Positions 7,776 through 17,732 are shown, numbered from the stretch's first letter. The stretch: 64,000 nt of DNA from Actinomadura citrea (GCF_013409045.1 NZ_JACCBT010000001.1:2666001-2730000), one strand, 5' to 3'. The notes: generated from the sequence alone by a model not told the origin. A program made the numbers and translations.

Positions 7776-8750
7776 TCACTCACCGGGTTCGGGACGCGGT
7801 GACAGCGCCGCGGACGGCAACCCGGGGAACGCCTCCGCCGGCGCCGCGGCGCCCGACCTGGACCGCCAGCGCGCCGCCCACGCCGAGGCCCGCTGCGCGC
7901 TGTCGGCGGCGAACGCGCGCAGGTCGGGGGAGGAGACGCCCGCGAGACCGACGTAGGCCGGGACGAGGCCGCCCTCCAGAGCCGCCGCCAGCTGCGCGGC
8001 GCTGCGGGCGGAGGTCACCGCCACGGGCAGCCGGTAGGCGGACGCCGCGGCGACCGGCGCGACCGACAGGATCGAGACCAGCTGGTCCCGCCGGGCGCGG
8101 TGGACGTTCCACAGGTCCTTCGCGGTCTGCCGGAGCGTTCCCCGCAGGCGGGCCCCGAGCACCCCGTACCCGTAGACGGCGGCGTGTTCGGCGGCCAGCG
8201 CGGCCTGCACGGCCTCGGCGTCCGACCTCGACCGGACGGGCGGCGCCCCGCCCTTGACGGTCATGGCATGGCCGGCCTCGCAGGCGCCGATGCTGGCCAG
8301 CAGCTGCGCGAGCGCCGGACCGGCCTTGGCGGCGTCGGCCATGCGCCCCCGCGCCGCGCGGTCCTCCATGTCGCGCAGGGCGGCGAGGCCCGCGGCGCCG
8401 GCGAGGACCGGCGCCGCGTCGGGCGAGGGGATGGAGCCGCCCTCGTCGGCCCGGTTCCCCGAGCCGGGGACGTAGTGCCGTCTCAGGACGGCCAGATGCC
8501 TGCGGTGATGGCCGAGGACGGGGTCCAGGCGCCCGGCCTGCGAGGGGTTCGCGGACCGCGCCGCCTCGTACGCGGCGACCAGGTTCTGCTCGGCGGCGAT
8601 CGCGCCCACCAGCGTCGGGACGTCCTTTCGCGGGGCGGCCTCCGCCGCGCAGGACGCGAGCCACGGCAGCACCGGCACCGCGCCGCCGCCCAGCACCGCG
8701 GCCCGGCCCAGCAGCGCGCGGCGTGACAGCGCCTGCGTCGAGCGTGACAT
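7776..8750 (-). CDS. Tat-exported lipoprotein with ferritin-like DUF4439 domain
   Basis: A 324-residue protein starting at MSRSTQALSRRALLGRAAVL. The twin-arginine SRRALLG and the lipobox LASC (cysteine at about residue 34) predict Tat export and lipidation. Two helical-bundle regions follow: about residues 45-110 (AIAAEQNLVAAYEAA, DPVLGHHRRHLAVLRRHY) and about 175-265, the DUF4439 part (LAAEHAAVYGYGVLGARL, ending AALEGGLVPAYVGL). The Glu/His spacing is ferritin-like, but metal binding is inferred. It is divergent from rimP, an arrangement I recall in other actinomycetes. The frame upstream to 8798 is not needed. Confidence 0.8.
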   Translation of the reverse strand: MSRSTQALSRRALLGRAAVLGGGAVPVLPWLASCAAEAAPRKDVPTLVGAIAAEQNLVAAYEAARSANPSQAGRLDPVLGHHRRHLAVLRRHYVPGSGNRADEGGSIPSPDAAPVLAGAAGLAALRDMEDRAARGRMADAAKAGPALAQLLASIGACEAGHAMTVKGGAPPVRSRSDAEAVQAALAAEHAAVYGYGVLGARLRGTLRQTAKDLWNVHRARRDQLVSILSVAPVAAASAYRLPVAVTSARSAAQLAAALEGGLVPAYVGLAGVSSPDLRAFAADSAQRASAWAARWRSRSGAAAPAEAFPGLPSAALSPRPEPGE

Positions 8751-8895
8751 CGCTTGCCCCGGCGGTGGTGCGGCCTCTGGCAAAGGAAGTCTCCTCACCC
8801 GGTGGTGGAGGTGGCGGCGGCCCGCTGCGGCCGCGGTCTCCGGACGCGCCCATCAGGCCAGCTCAAGCATTCCATATCCGCCGCGCCGGAGAGCC

Positions 8896-8922
8896 GCCGG
8901 AAAGACCGCTGCGGTCTCCGGC
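8896..8922. promoter_or_regulatory. Palindrome in the DUF4439/rimP divergent region
   Basis: AGACCGC-T-GCGGTCT (8903-8917) is an exact palindrome flanked by GCCGG and CCGGC, giving a near-perfect 12-bp inverted repeat. A TAGTCT -10-like box for rimP follows at 8929-8934, so the palindrome sits around the -35 position. An operator is more likely than a terminator because both adjoining genes are transcribed away from it. Confidence 0.5.
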
Positions 8923-9015
8923 TGTCGATAGTCTTGAGGTGTCGGCGGACGGGCGGTGACCCCGCCATCGCAGGCGGCACGAACAGATCGCACGCGTACA
9001 ACAGGAGGAGGACCC

Positions 9016-9738
9016 ATGAGCGTCGAGTCCCGTGGCGGCCGCGCTCAGGGGAGGCGCGGCCGGCAGGAGGAGGCGGCCTCGCCGCGCGGCACCGCGCCCC
9101 CGCCGCGCGACACCGCCCGGCCGAGCCGCGACGCGGCCGCGGCCGCCCTCAGCAGACTGCTCGCGCCCGCGGTGGCGGAGGCGGGTTACGACCTGGAGGA
9201 GGTCGACGTGCGGCCTGCGGGCCGCCGCCGGCTCGTCCGGGTCGTCGTCGACGCCGACGGCGGGATCGCCCTTGACGACATCGCCCGGCTGAGCGAGATG
9301 ACCTCCGAGCTGCTCGACGGGTCCGATGTCATGGGGTCCTCGCCCTACGTGCTGGAGGTGACCTCGCCGGGCGTCGACCGCCCCCTCACCGAGCCGCGGC
9401 ACTGGCGCCGCGCCGTCGGCCGGATGATCGTCGCTCCCCTGACCGAGGGCGGCCAGATCGAGGGCCGCGTGGTGGCGGCCGACGACGAGGCCGTCGAGAT
9501 CGACGTCGTCCAGAAGCGCCGGGGCAAGGGAGCCGGGGCGGGCGGCGGCAAGGGCGCCGGGCCGAGGTCCTCCGCCGGAGGGTCCGGGAGGCCGTCCTCC
9601 CACAAGGGGAGGGCCGCCGGGCCGGAGACCGTGCGGCGCCGGTTCGGCCTCGGCGAGCTGGGGCGCGGCCGTGTGCAGGTCGAGTTCACGCCTTCGCCGC
9701 CGGCCGAGGAAACGCGTTCTCCGGCTGAGCCGGACTAG
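9016..9738 (+). CDS. rimP: Ribosome maturation factor RimP
   Basis: A 240-residue protein needed for maturation of the 30S subunit. The RimP N-terminal alpha/beta domain spans about residues 45-125 ([20 protein letters not shown], then [18 protein letters not shown]) and the SH3-like C-terminal domain follows. It is longer than usual because of a 40-residue basic N-terminal extension and a Gly/Lys-rich insertion near residues 170-205. The ATG at 9016 has AGGAGGAGG six bases upstream. It heads a cluster with nusA 13 bases downstream, the standard rimP-nusA-ylxR-infB order. Confidence 0.95.
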   Translation: MSVESRGGRAQGRRGRQEEAASPRGTAPPPRDTARPSRDAAAAALSRLLAPAVAEAGYDLEEVDVRPAGRRRLVRVVVDADGGIALDDIARLSEMTSELLDGSDVMGSSPYVLEVTSPGVDRPLTEPRHWRRAVGRMIVAPLTEGGQIEGRVVAADDEAVEIDVVQKRRGKGAGAGGGKGAGPRSSAGGSGRPSSHKGRAAGPETVRRRFGLGELGRGRVQVEFTPSPPAEETRSPAEPD

Positions 9739-9751
9739 AGGGGGGAACCTC

Positions 9752-10813
9752 GTGGACATCGACATGACCGCCCTACGGGGCCTGGAGAGCGAGAAGGACA
9801 TCTCGCTCGACGTGGCCGTCAAGGCCATCGAAGACGCCCTTTTGATCGCCTATCACCGGACGGAGGGCGCGGCGGTCAAGGCGCGCGTCGAGCTGGACCG
9901 GCAGAGCGGCCACGTGACCGTGTGGGCGACCGAGACCGACGACGAGGGCAACGCCGTCGGCGAGTACGACGACACCCCGACGGGGTTCGGCCGCATCGCC
10001 GCGACCACCGCCAAGCAGGTGATCCTGCAGCGCCTGCGCGACGCCGAGGACGAGCTGACCTTCGGCGAGTACGCGGGCCGCGAGGGCGACATCGTGAGCG
10101 GCATCATCCAGCAGGGCAAGGACCCGCGCAGCGTGCTGGTCGACCTCGGCAAGATCGAGGCGATCCTGCCGCCGCAGGAGCAGGTGCCCGGCGAGCGCTA
10201 CGAGCACGGCGAGCGGCTGCGCGCCTACGTGGTGCAGGTCCGCAAGGGCCACCGCGGCCCGTCGGTGCAGCTGTCGCGCACCCACCCGAACCTCGTCCGC
10301 AAGCTGTTCGCGCTGGAGGTCCCGGAGATCGCCGACGGCACCGTGGAGATCGCGGCGATCGCCCGGGAGGCCGGCCACCGCACCAAGATCGCGGTTCGCT
10401 CGCGCAAGTCCGGGGTGAACGCCAAGGGGGCCTGCATCGGCCCGCTCGGCGGCCGCGTCCGCAACGTGATGGGCGAGCTGCACGGCGAGAAGATCGACAT
10501 CGTGGACTGGTCGGAGGACCCCGCGGAGTTCGTCGGGAATGCCCTCTCCCCGGCGCGTGTTTCGAGTGTCGAGGTGGTCGACGCCGACGCCCGGGTCGCC
10601 CGGGTGGTGGTGCCCGACTACCAGCTGTCCCTCGCGATCGGCAAGGAAGGGCAGAACGCCCGGCTCGCCGCCCGGCTCACCGGCTGGCGGATCGACATCC
10701 GGTCCGACACCGAGCCCGCTCAGACGCCCCCGAACAGCGCTGGAACCGGCGAATCCGGATCTTCTGCGTCAGGAGAACATGCGACAGGCCCCGCCGACGC
10801 CTCGGCGCGGTAG
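9752..10813 (+). CDS. nusA: Transcription termination/antitermination factor NusA
   Basis: A 353-residue NusA. The N-terminal RNA-polymerase-binding domain covers about residues 1-120, the S1 domain begins near [14 protein letters not shown], and two KH domains follow ([20 protein letters not shown] and [20 protein letters not shown]). No C-terminal acidic repeats of the E. coli type are present, as is normal in actinobacteria. The start is the GTG at 9752 behind a run of six G; the frame further upstream overlaps rimP and encodes no NusA sequence. It acts in pausing, termination and antitermination of transcription. Confidence 0.96.
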   Translation: MDIDMTALRGLESEKDISLDVAVKAIEDALLIAYHRTEGAAVKARVELDRQSGHVTVWATETDDEGNAVGEYDDTPTGFGRIAATTAKQVILQRLRDAEDELTFGEYAGREGDIVSGIIQQGKDPRSVLVDLGKIEAILPPQEQVPGERYEHGERLRAYVVQVRKGHRGPSVQLSRTHPNLVRKLFALEVPEIADGTVEIAAIAREAGHRTKIAVRSRKSGVNAKGACIGPLGGRVRNVMGELHGEKIDIVDWSEDPAEFVGNALSPARVSSVEVVDADARVARVVVPDYQLSLAIGKEGQNARLAARLTGWRIDIRSDTEPAQTPPNSAGTGESGSSASGEHATGPADASAR

Positions 10814-11120
10814 ACTCATGGGACGTGGCCCGGCGGCCGCTGTTCGCACGTGCGTGGGTTGCCGGGTTCGCACGGTCAAGTCCGACTTGCTGCGCCTGGT
10901 GGTGGTCGAGGGCGTCATCGTCCCCGATCCTCGCGGGCGGCTGCCGGGCCGGGGTGCGCATCTGCACCCCGATCCGGAGTGTCTCGCACTCGCAGAGCGG
11001 CGTCGGGCGTTCCCGCGGGCGTTCCGCCTGCCGGGCCCGCTCGACGCTGGTCCGCTGCGGGAGCGACTTGCGGCCCTTGCCGCGCAGCAGCAGGATGGCC
11101 GAATGGTAAGCGACGTCTAG
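10779..11120 (+). CDS. ylxR: YlxR (DUF448) RNA-binding protein
   Basis: A 113-residue small basic protein of the YlxR family, recognised by [20 protein letters not shown] and [20 protein letters not shown]. The family forms an alpha/beta fold with an RNA-binding surface and is always found between nusA and infB. Two starts are possible: the ATG at 10779, which overlaps nusA by 35 bases and has AGGAG three bases upstream, and the ATG at 10818, four bases after the nusA stop, which lacks a ribosome binding site. I prefer 10779 on the binding site, with modest confidence. Confidence 0.85.
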   Translation: MRQAPPTPRRGRLMGRGPAAAVRTCVGCRVRTVKSDLLRLVVVEGVIVPDPRGRLPGRGAHLHPDPECLALAERRRAFPRAFRLPGPLDAGPLRERLAALAAQQQDGRMVSDV

Positions 11121-11228
11121 TCGGAAGCAGGTCGAGATTGCTATGAGCGCTCGATGAGCACGCCGCGATGAGTACGGCAAGTTAGCGACGGTCCGGAGGC
11201 CGCACCCCCGGACCGAGTAGGGAGTGCA

Positions 11229-14200
11229 GTGGCGAAGGTCCGGGTTTACGAACTCGCCAAGGAGTTCGGAGTAGAGAGCAAGGTCGTCATGGCCAAGCTC
11301 CAGGAAATGGGCGAGTTCGTACGATCGGCGTCCTCCACGATTGAGGCGCCGGTCGTTCGCAGGCTGACAGAAGCCTTCTCAAATTCTTCTTCCCCCAAGC
11401 AGGGGGACCGACGGGTCGCGGCCAAGAAGCCGGGTCCGCGCCCGTCCGCACCGCCGCGTCCGGGTCAGTCCGGCGGCGGTTCCGATTCTCAGGGTGCCCG
11501 TCCCGGGCCCCGTCCGGGTCCGCGGCCCGCGCCCCGGCCGAGTCCCGCCGGTTCCGGCGCTTCCGGTGGCCAAGGTGCTTCCGGTGGCCAGGGCGGTCCC
11601 GGTATCGAGGGCGGTCCCGGTGTTCAGGGCGCTCCCGGCGGTCAGGGTGGTCAGGGCGGCGCGCCCAGGCCCGCCCCGCAGTCGGCGCCCCGCCCGCCCG
11701 TCCCGCCGGCGCCGAGCGCGCCGGTGAGCGCGCCCGCGGCGCAGGGGCCGAGCGCCCCGCCCGCGGCCGGTCCCGGTGCCGGGGCCGGCAACCGCGCGCC
11801 CGGTGGCCCGAAGCCGGGTCCCCGCACGCCGAAGCCCGGCCCGCGCCCCGCTCCGCGTCAGGGCGGCGGCGGTGGTGGCGGAGGCCGCGGTCCCGGTGGG
11901 CCGCGTCCGGGCAACAACCCGTTCAGCTCGACCAACACCGGCATGGGCCAGGCGCCCAAGCCGGGGCCGCGTCCCGGCCCCCGTCCGGGCGGTGACCGCC
12001 CGGGTGGCGGCGGCGGGGCCGCGGGCGGTCCGCGTCCCGGCCCGCGGCCGGGCGGCGCTCCCGGCGCCGGCGGCCCGCGCCCGAACCCGGGCGGCATGCC
12101 GCCCCGTCCGGGCGGCCCGCGTCCGAGCCCGATGAACATGCCGTCCTCGCGGCCCGCAGGCGCCCCCGGGCGCGGCGGTCCCGGCGGTGGCGGCGGCGGT
12201 GGCGGCCGTGGTCCGGGCGGCGGTGGCCGTGGTCCGGGCGGCGGCGGTCGCGGTCCCGGTGGCGGCGGTCGTCCCGGCGGCGGCGGTGGCGGCTTCGGCG
12301 GCCCCCGCGCGGGTGCCGGCGGTCGTCCCGGTGGCGGCGGTGGCTTCGGTCCCCGTCCCGGTGGCGGCGGTCGCGGTCGCGGCGGCACGCAGGGCGCCTT
12401 CGGGCGTCCCGGCGGGCGCCCGGCGCGCGGACGCAAGTCGAAGCGGGCGCGCCGCCAGGAGTTCGAGAACATGCAGGCGCCCGCCGCCGGCGGCGTCTCG
12501 GCTCCGCGCGGCAACGGCAAGACCATCCGGCTGGCGCAGGGCGCGACCCTGACCGACTTCGCCGAGAAGATCGGCGCCAACCCGGCGTCGCTCGTCGCGA
12601 TCATGATGCACCTCGGCAAGATGGTCACCGCGACCCAGTCGGTCGACCCCGACGACCTGATGTCGCTCGGGCTCGAGCTGGACTTCGACGTCCAGGTCGT
12701 CAGCCCCGAGGACGAGGACCGCGCACTGCTCGAGTCCTTCGACATCGAGTACGGCGAGGACGAGGGCGGCGAGGAGAACCTCCAGACGCGCCCGCCGGTG
12801 GTCACCGTCATGGGCCACGTCGACCACGGTAAGACCAAGCTGCTGGACGCCGTCCGGCACGCCAACGTGCAGGCGGGCGAGGCCGGCGGCATCACCCAGC
12901 ACATCGGCGCCTACCAGGTCGAGACCGAGGTCGACGGCGAGGAGCGCAAGATCACCTTCATCGACACCCCGGGTCACGAGGCGTTCACCGCCATGCGTGC
13001 CCGCGGTGCCGACACCACCGACCTGGTGGTGCTGGTGGTCGCCGCCGACGACGGCGTCAAGCCGCAGACCACCGAGGCGATCGACCACGCCACCGCGGCC
13101 GGGGTCCCGATCGTCGTCGCGGTCAACAAGATCGACGTCGAGGGCGCGGACCCGAACCGGGTCCGGGCGCAGCTCACCGAGTACGGCCTCGTCGCCGAGG
13201 AGTTCGGCGGCGACACGCAGTTCATCGACGTGTCCGCCAAGCAGGGGACCAACATCGACGGGCTGCTGGAGGCGATCGTCCTGACCGCCGACGCCTCGCT
13301 CGACCTGAAGGCCAACCCCGACATGCCCGCCCAGGGCTCGGCCATCGAGGCCCACCTGGACAAGGGCCGGGGTGCCGTGGCGACCGTGCTGGTCCAGCGC
13401 GGCACGCTGCGGGTCGGCGACTCGATCGTCTGCGGCGTGGCCAACGGCCGCGTCCGGGCGATGCTCGACGAGAACGGCAACAGCGTCGAGGAGGCGGGCC
13501 CGTCCCGTCCGGTGATGGTGCTCGGCCTCGCGGCCGTGCCCGGCGCGGGCGACAACTTCCTGGTCGTCGAGGACGACCGGATCGCCCGGCAGATCGCCGA
13601 CAAGCGGGTCGCGCGCAAGCGCAACGCCGAACTGCTCAAGAGCCGTAAGAGCAGCTCCCTGGAAGAGCTGTTCAAGGACCTGGAGCGGGGCGAGCGGCAG
13701 GAGCTGCTGCTCATCCTCAAGGGCGACGTGTCCGGTTCCGTCGAGGCGCTGGAGGACTCCCTCCTCAAGATCGACGTGGGCGACGAGGTCAACCTGCGGA
13801 TCATCCGCCGCGGCGTCGGCGCGATCACGCAGGACGACGTCAACCTGTCGCTGGCGTCCGAGGGCGCGGTCATCATCGGCTTCAACGTGCGGCCTGAGCG
13901 CAACGCGCAGGAGCTGGCCGACCGCGAGGGCGTCGACATCCGGTACTACTCGATCATCTACCAGGCGATCGAGGAGATCGAGGCGGCCCTCAAGGGCATG
14001 CTCAAGCCGGAGTTCGAAGAGGCCCAGCTCGGTACCGCCGAGGTCCGCGAGATCTTCAAGGTGCCGCGGATCGGGAACGTCGCCGGTTCGATGGTCACCT
14101 CGGGGATCATCCAGCGCAACGCCAAGGCCCGCCTCGTCCGCGACGGCGTCGTGGTCTCCGACAACCTCACGGTGTCGTCGCTGCGCCGCTTCAAGGACGA

Positions 14201-14312
14201 CGCGACCGAGGTCCGCGAGGGCTTCGAGTGCGGCATCGGCGTCGGTTACAACGACATCAAGCTCGGTGACGTCATCGAGTGCTTCGAGATGCGGGAGAAG
14301 CCCCGCGACTGA
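11229..14312 (+). CDS. infB: Translation initiation factor IF-2
   Basis: A 1027-residue IF-2. An IF2_N domain covers residues 1-52 ([20 protein letters not shown]); a very long Gly/Pro/Arg-rich disordered linker fills about residues 55-400; a second IF2_N-like segment follows ([20 protein letters not shown]); the GTPase domain has G1 GHVDHGKT near residue 529, G3 DTPGHEAF and G4 NKID; then the OB, domain III and C-terminal fMet-tRNA-binding domains. It positions initiator tRNA on the 30S subunit. The start is GTG with GGGAG upstream. A 12-bp GCGA-loop hairpin after the stop ends the transcription unit. Confidence 0.97.
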   Translation: MAKVRVYELAKEFGVESKVVMAKLQEMGEFVRSASSTIEAPVVRRLTEAFSNSSSPKQGDRRVAAKKPGPRPSAPPRPGQSGGGSDSQGARPGPRPGPRPAPRPSPAGSGASGGQGASGGQGGPGIEGGPGVQGAPGGQGGQGGAPRPAPQSAPRPPVPPAPSAPVSAPAAQGPSAPPAAGPGAGAGNRAPGGPKPGPRTPKPGPRPAPRQGGGGGGGGRGPGGPRPGNNPFSSTNTGMGQAPKPGPRPGPRPGGDRPGGGGGAAGGPRPGPRPGGAPGAGGPRPNPGGMPPRPGGPRPSPMNMPSSRPAGAPGRGGPGGGGGGGGRGPGGGGRGPGGGGRGPGGGGRPGGGGGGFGGPRAGAGGRPGGGGGFGPRPGGGGRGRGGTQGAFGRPGGRPARGRKSKRARRQEFENMQAPAAGGVSAPRGNGKTIRLAQGATLTDFAEKIGANPASLVAIMMHLGKMVTATQSVDPDDLMSLGLELDFDVQVVSPEDEDRALLESFDIEYGEDEGGEENLQTRPPVVTVMGHVDHGKTKLLDAVRHANVQAGEAGGITQHIGAYQVETEVDGEERKITFIDTPGHEAFTAMRARGADTTDLVVLVVAADDGVKPQTTEAIDHATAAGVPIVVAVNKIDVEGADPNRVRAQLTEYGLVAEEFGGDTQFIDVSAKQGTNIDGLLEAIVLTADASLDLKANPDMPAQGSAIEAHLDKGRGAVATVLVQRGTLRVGDSIVCGVANGRVRAMLDENGNSVEEAGPSRPVMVLGLAAVPGAGDNFLVVEDDRIARQIADKRVARKRNAELLKSRKSSSLEELFKDLERGERQELLLILKGDVSGSVEALEDSLLKIDVGDEVNLRIIRRGVGAITQDDVNLSLASEGAVIIGFNVRPERNAQELADREGVDIRYYSIIYQAIEEIEAALKGMLKPEFEEAQLGTAEVREIFKVPRIGNVAGSMVTSGIIQRNAKARLVRDGVVVSDNLTVSSLRRFKDDATEVREGFECGIGVGYNDIKLGDVIECFEMREKPRD

Positions 14313-14326
14313 GGCGGACGGCAGGT

Positions 14327-14354
14327 CCGCGCGGCCCCGCGAGGGGCCGCGCGG
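14327..14354 (+). terminator. infB terminator-like hairpin
   Basis: Arms 14327-14338 and 14343-14354 are exact complements of 12 bp closed by a GCGA (GNRA) tetraloop, 14 bases after the infB stop. No U tract follows. Confidence 0.65.
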
Positions 14355-14416
14355 GCGGCCGGCCCGGCGGCCCGTCCGGGCACGCCGACGATGTGATCGT
14401 TAATTGGGTGAACAAG

Positions 14417-14442
14417 CGCCAGGCGGATCTTCTAGCCTGGCG
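14417..14442. other. Inverted repeat in the infB-ylxP gap
   Basis: CGCCAGGC (14417-14424) and GCCTGGCG (14435-14442) are exact 8-bp inverted arms with a 10-base spacer, about 50 bases before ylxP in a short AT-richer patch. It may be an operator or a leader hairpin of ylxP; the sequence does not decide. Confidence 0.45.
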
Positions 14443-14494
14443 TCTGTCATGTCCAGCTCATTCTGGTTCGCCGGAAAGGCTGGGAACACGGCGG

Positions 14495-14839
14495 ATGACC
14501 TCCGTCGTTCCACCTTCTGATGACTCCGAGGTGATCGACCAGGTGTACGTGGGTGCGCTGACGCTCGACCTGCTGCTGGGGGACGTCCGCTCGCTGAAGC
14601 AGAAGCGGTCCGTCCTGCGTCCCGTCATCGCCGAGGTGCAGAAGCGCTTCCCGGCGGTGGCCGTCGCCGAGACCGGCGACAACGACCTCCACCGCAGGGC
14701 GGAGATCGGAGTGGCGGTGGTGTCGGGCACGGCGGCCAACTGCACCGAGGTCCTCGACCAGTGCGAGCGGCTCGTGGCCGGACGGCCGGAGATCGAACTG
14801 CTGTCCGCCCGGCAGCGCCTGTACGGCAGCGAGGACTGA
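14495..14839 (+). CDS. ylxP: YlxP (DUF503) family protein
   Basis: A 114-residue protein of the DUF503/YlxP family, recognised by VGALTLDLLLGDVRSLKQKR near residues 15-34 and a ferredoxin-like beta-alpha-beta layout ending in EIELLSARQRLYGSED. In other bacteria it lies between infB and rbfA, as here, and has been linked to ribosome biogenesis; its exact task is unknown. The ATG at 14495 adds a short variable N-terminus compared with family members that begin at the VYVG strand. A longer frame running back into infB is rejected. Confidence 0.88.
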   Translation: MTSVVPPSDDSEVIDQVYVGALTLDLLLGDVRSLKQKRSVLRPVIAEVQKRFPAVAVAETGDNDLHRRAEIGVAVVSGTAANCTEVLDQCERLVAGRPEIELLSARQRLYGSED

Positions 14840-14921
14840 CGGGCGCGCGGGCGGGCGCCGCCCCACAATGAAGGAGCGGGAACCGACCTTCCCGCTCAGA
14901 CCATAGAAAGGGAGTGCGATC

Positions 14922-15473
14922 ATGGTGGACGCAGCTCGGGCGCGCAAGCTCGCCGACCGCATCCAGCAGATCGTCGCCGAGATGCTGGAGAGGCGGATCA
15001 AGGATCCGCGGCTCGGCTTCGTGACCGTGACGGACACCCGCATCACCAACGACCTGCGCGACGCCACCGTGTACTACACGGTGTACGGATCGGACGGCGA
15101 GCGCGCCGAGACGGCCGCCGCGCTGGAGAGCGCCAAGGGCGTCATCCGGTCGGAGGTGGGCAGGAAGACGGGCGTCCGCCACACGCCCAGCATCACCTTC
15201 GTGATGGACTCCCTGATGGAGAACGCGGCGCACATCGACGACCTGCTGGCCCAGGCCCGCGCCAAGGACGCCGAGGTGGCGCGGGCCGCTCAGGGCGCCT
15301 CCCCCGCGGGGGACGCCAACCCCTACCGCGAGCCCGACTCCGCCGAGGACGAGGACGACGACCTCGACGACCTCGACGAGGACGACGAGGACGACGAGGA
15401 CGAGCCCGGCTTCGACGGGCACGGCGCCGCGGGGGACGGTGAGGACGGCCGTCCCGGACGCCCGTCATCGTGA
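14922..15473 (+). CDS. rbfA: 30S ribosome-binding factor RbfA
   Basis: A 183-residue RbfA, a KH-like protein that binds immature 30S subunits and helps process the 5' end of 16S rRNA, important in cold adaptation. The conserved core (ARKLADRIQQIVAEMLERRI, DPRLGFVTVTDTRIT) occupies residues 1-120. The last 60 residues form a very acidic low-complexity tail of Asp and Glu, common in high-GC actinomycetes. The start has AAAGGGAG upstream. The stop overlaps the next GTG start (GTGA). Confidence 0.95.
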   Translation: MVDAARARKLADRIQQIVAEMLERRIKDPRLGFVTVTDTRITNDLRDATVYYTVYGSDGERAETAAALESAKGVIRSEVGRKTGVRHTPSITFVMDSLMENAAHIDDLLAQARAKDAEVARAAQGASPAGDANPYREPDSAEDEDDDLDDLDEDDEDDEDEPGFDGHGAAGDGEDGRPGRPSS

Positions 15474-16699
15474 ACGGCCCGGCCGAGACCACGGCCCGCG
15501 CCGAGCCGGGCGCGCTCTCCGCGCCGTGCGTACTGTCCGGACAGGGCGCGCTCTCCGGGCCGGGCAGGCCACCCAGGTCCGATGGGCATGCCGAGGCCGG
15601 TGCGGCGTCCGGGTCCGGTGTGCCGCCTGAGTCCAAGCCCGGCGGTCCGTTCGAGGCGGGCGTTGCGTCCGGGCTCGGCACACCGTCCCGGGCCGGGCTG
15701 CCGGCCGAGGCCGGCGGGGCGCCCGCCGAGCCCGACTGGGACCGCGCGGTCGAGTTGATCCGCGAGGCCGGCGAGATCTGCCTCGCCTGCCACGTGGTCC
15801 CCGACGGCGACGCGCTCGGCTCGATGCTGGCGCTCGCGCAGGCGCTGCGCACGTGCGGCAAGCGCTGCCTGGCCTCCTTCGGGGAGCCGTTCGGCGTCCC
15901 GGCGATCCTGCGGTTCCTCCCGGGCCAGGAACTGCTGGTCGAGCCGGCCCGGATGCCGCGCGCCCCGAAGCTGATGATCTCGCTGGACGCGGCGGGCCGG
16001 GCTCGGCTCGGCTCGCTCGCCGGCGCCGCCGACCGGGCCGGCGCCCTGATCGTCATCGACCACCACGCGTCCAACACCGGGTTCGGCGGGGTGCGGCTGG
16101 TCGACCCGGACGCCGCCGCCACGGCGGTGCTGGTCGAGGAGCTGATCCGCAGGCTCGGCGTGCCGCTCGACCGCGACATCGCCCAGGGCCTGTACGCGGG
16201 GCTCGCCAGCGACACCGGCTCGTTCAAGTACCCCTCCACCACTCCCGAGGTCCACGACCTGGCGGGACGCCTGCTGACGGCGGGCGTCCGGCCGGAGACG
16301 GTCAGCCGGGAGCTGTGGGACCGGGCCCCGTTCGACTACCTGCAGGTCCTCGCGGGCGCGCTGGCGCGGGCCCGGCTGGAACGCGACGCCGCCGGCGGCC
16401 GGGGCCTGGTCTGGACGGCGATCGCCCGTGAGGACCGGCGCGGCCTGCCCTACGAGCAGCTCGAAGGCATCATCGACCAGCTGCGCAGGACCGACGAGGC
16501 GGAGGTCGCCGTCGTGTGCAAGGAGACCGACGACGGCCGCTGGTACTTCTCCGCCCGGTCCAAGGGCCACATCGACCTGAGCAGGGTGTGCGCGGCGCTC
16601 GACGGCGGCGGTCACCGCGAGATGGCGGGCTTCGTCTGGGGAGGGCCGGTCGACGAGGCGCTCGACCGCCTGCGCGCCCTGCTGCCCTCCGGTAACTGA
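15470..16699 (+). CDS. DHH-family phosphoesterase, NrnA-type oligoribonuclease / pAp phosphatase
   Basis: A 409-residue protein. DHH motifs are CHVVPDGDALGS, the eponymous IDHHASN and SDTGSF; the DHHA1 domain motif is LDGGGHREMAGF near the C-terminus. The family degrades nanoRNAs and dephosphorylates 3'-phosphoadenosine 5'-phosphate using Mn2+. Residues 1-85 are a Gly/Pro/Ala-rich, probably disordered extension; the start at the GTG overlapping the rbfA stop is the only one giving coupling, but a later start cannot be excluded. The rbfA-nrnA-truB order is the common actinobacterial one. Confidence 0.92.
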   Translation: MNGPAETTARAEPGALSAPCVLSGQGALSGPGRPPRSDGHAEAGAASGSGVPPESKPGGPFEAGVASGLGTPSRAGLPAEAGGAPAEPDWDRAVELIREAGEICLACHVVPDGDALGSMLALAQALRTCGKRCLASFGEPFGVPAILRFLPGQELLVEPARMPRAPKLMISLDAAGRARLGSLAGAADRAGALIVIDHHASNTGFGGVRLVDPDAAATAVLVEELIRRLGVPLDRDIAQGLYAGLASDTGSFKYPSTTPEVHDLAGRLLTAGVRPETVSRELWDRAPFDYLQVLAGALARARLERDAAGGRGLVWTAIAREDRRGLPYEQLEGIIDQLRRTDEAEVAVVCKETDDGRWYFSARSKGHIDLSRVCAALDGGGHREMAGFVWGGPVDEALDRLRALLPSGN

Positions 16700-16800
16700 C
16701 CGGAGTGTGGAGCCCCGCTGTCCGGGAGCCTGTGAGGGCGAGGGGACGGCTAGAATCGCCGTCCTCCGTCCGCCCGCAGCCTTCGAGGTGAAGCAAGAGC

Positions 16801-17670
16801 ATGGATTCGGGACTCGTCATCGTGGACAAGCCCGCCGGCTGGACGTCGCACGACGTCGTGGGGAGGATGCGGCGGCTGGCGAAGACCCGGCGGGTCGGGC
16901 ACGCGGGCACGCTGGACCCGATGGCGACGGGCGTGCTCGTCCTCGGGATCGGCAAGGCCACCCGCCTGCTCGGGCATCTCGCGCTGACCCACAAGGGCTA
17001 CGACGCCACGATCCGACTGGGCGAGTCGACCAACACCGACGACGCGGAGGGCGAGACCATCGCGGCCGCGTCCGCCGAGGCCGTCACCGAGGAGGCGCTG
17101 CGGATCGGCGTCGCGGAGCTGACCGGGACGATCCAGCAGGTACCGCCGCAGGTCAGTGCGATCAAGGTGAACGGGGAGCGGGCCTACAAGATGGCCCGCA
17201 AGGGCGAGGACGTGGAGCTCGCCGCCCGCCCCGTGACCGTGGACGAGTTCGCGGTCCTGGACGTCCGGCGGGACGGCGGCCTGATCGACGTGGACGCCTC
17301 GGTGTCCTGCTCGTCGGGGACCTACATCCGGGCGCTGGCCCGTGACCTCGGCGCCTCGCTCGGCTGCGGCGGCCACCTGACCGCGCTGCGCCGCACCCGC
17401 GTCGGGCCCTACGACCTGTCGATGGCGCGCACGCTCGACCAGCTCGGCGAGAGACTGGACATCCTGCCGATGGCCGAGGCCGTCGCGTCGGTGTTCCCGC
17501 GCCGGGACGTGTCCGAGGACGACGCCCGCAAGGTCGCGCACGGCGGGCGGCTGCCGGCCGTCGGTCTCGGGCCCGGGCCGGTGGGCGTCTTCGCGCCGGA
17601 CGGGACGCTGCTCGCGCTCGTCGAGGAGCGGGGCCCGGTCGCCAAGTCCCTCGCGGTGTTCGTCTCCTGA
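16801..17670 (+). CDS. truB: tRNA pseudouridine(55) synthase TruB
   Basis: A 289-residue TruB that makes pseudouridine 55 in the T-loop of tRNAs. The catalytic Asp is residue 39 in GHAGTLDPMATGVL; further family motifs are KGYDATIRLGESTNTDDAEG and CSSGTYIRALARDLG. The C-terminal domain is PUA-like. A TAGAAT -10-like box lies at 16751-16756, giving a leader of roughly 40 bases, and AGGTGAAG precedes the ATG, so truB can be expressed apart from the nrnA gene upstream. Confidence 0.96.
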   Translation: MDSGLVIVDKPAGWTSHDVVGRMRRLAKTRRVGHAGTLDPMATGVLVLGIGKATRLLGHLALTHKGYDATIRLGESTNTDDAEGETIAAASAEAVTEEALRIGVAELTGTIQQVPPQVSAIKVNGERAYKMARKGEDVELAARPVTVDEFAVLDVRRDGGLIDVDASVSCSSGTYIRALARDLGASLGCGGHLTALRRTRVGPYDLSMARTLDQLGERLDILPMAEAVASVFPRRDVSEDDARKVAHGGRLPAVGLGPGPVGVFAPDGTLLALVEERGPVAKSLAVFVS

Positions 17671-17732
17671 CCGGGGGAGCGAGCGCGGTGGGGTCCGTGG
17701 CGAGTATCACGGGACGAAACGGATGCACCATC

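Noticed and set aside
11379..13355. A 658-codon minus-strand frame in infB
   Set aside because: Arises from the G/C-rich IF-2 linker; Thr/Ala/Arg repeats on the opposite strand have no domain match.
14922..15473. Acidic Asp/Glu repeat at the end of rbfA as a DNA repeat element
   Set aside because: It is a normal low-complexity protein tail encoded in frame; not a tandem DNA array of interest.
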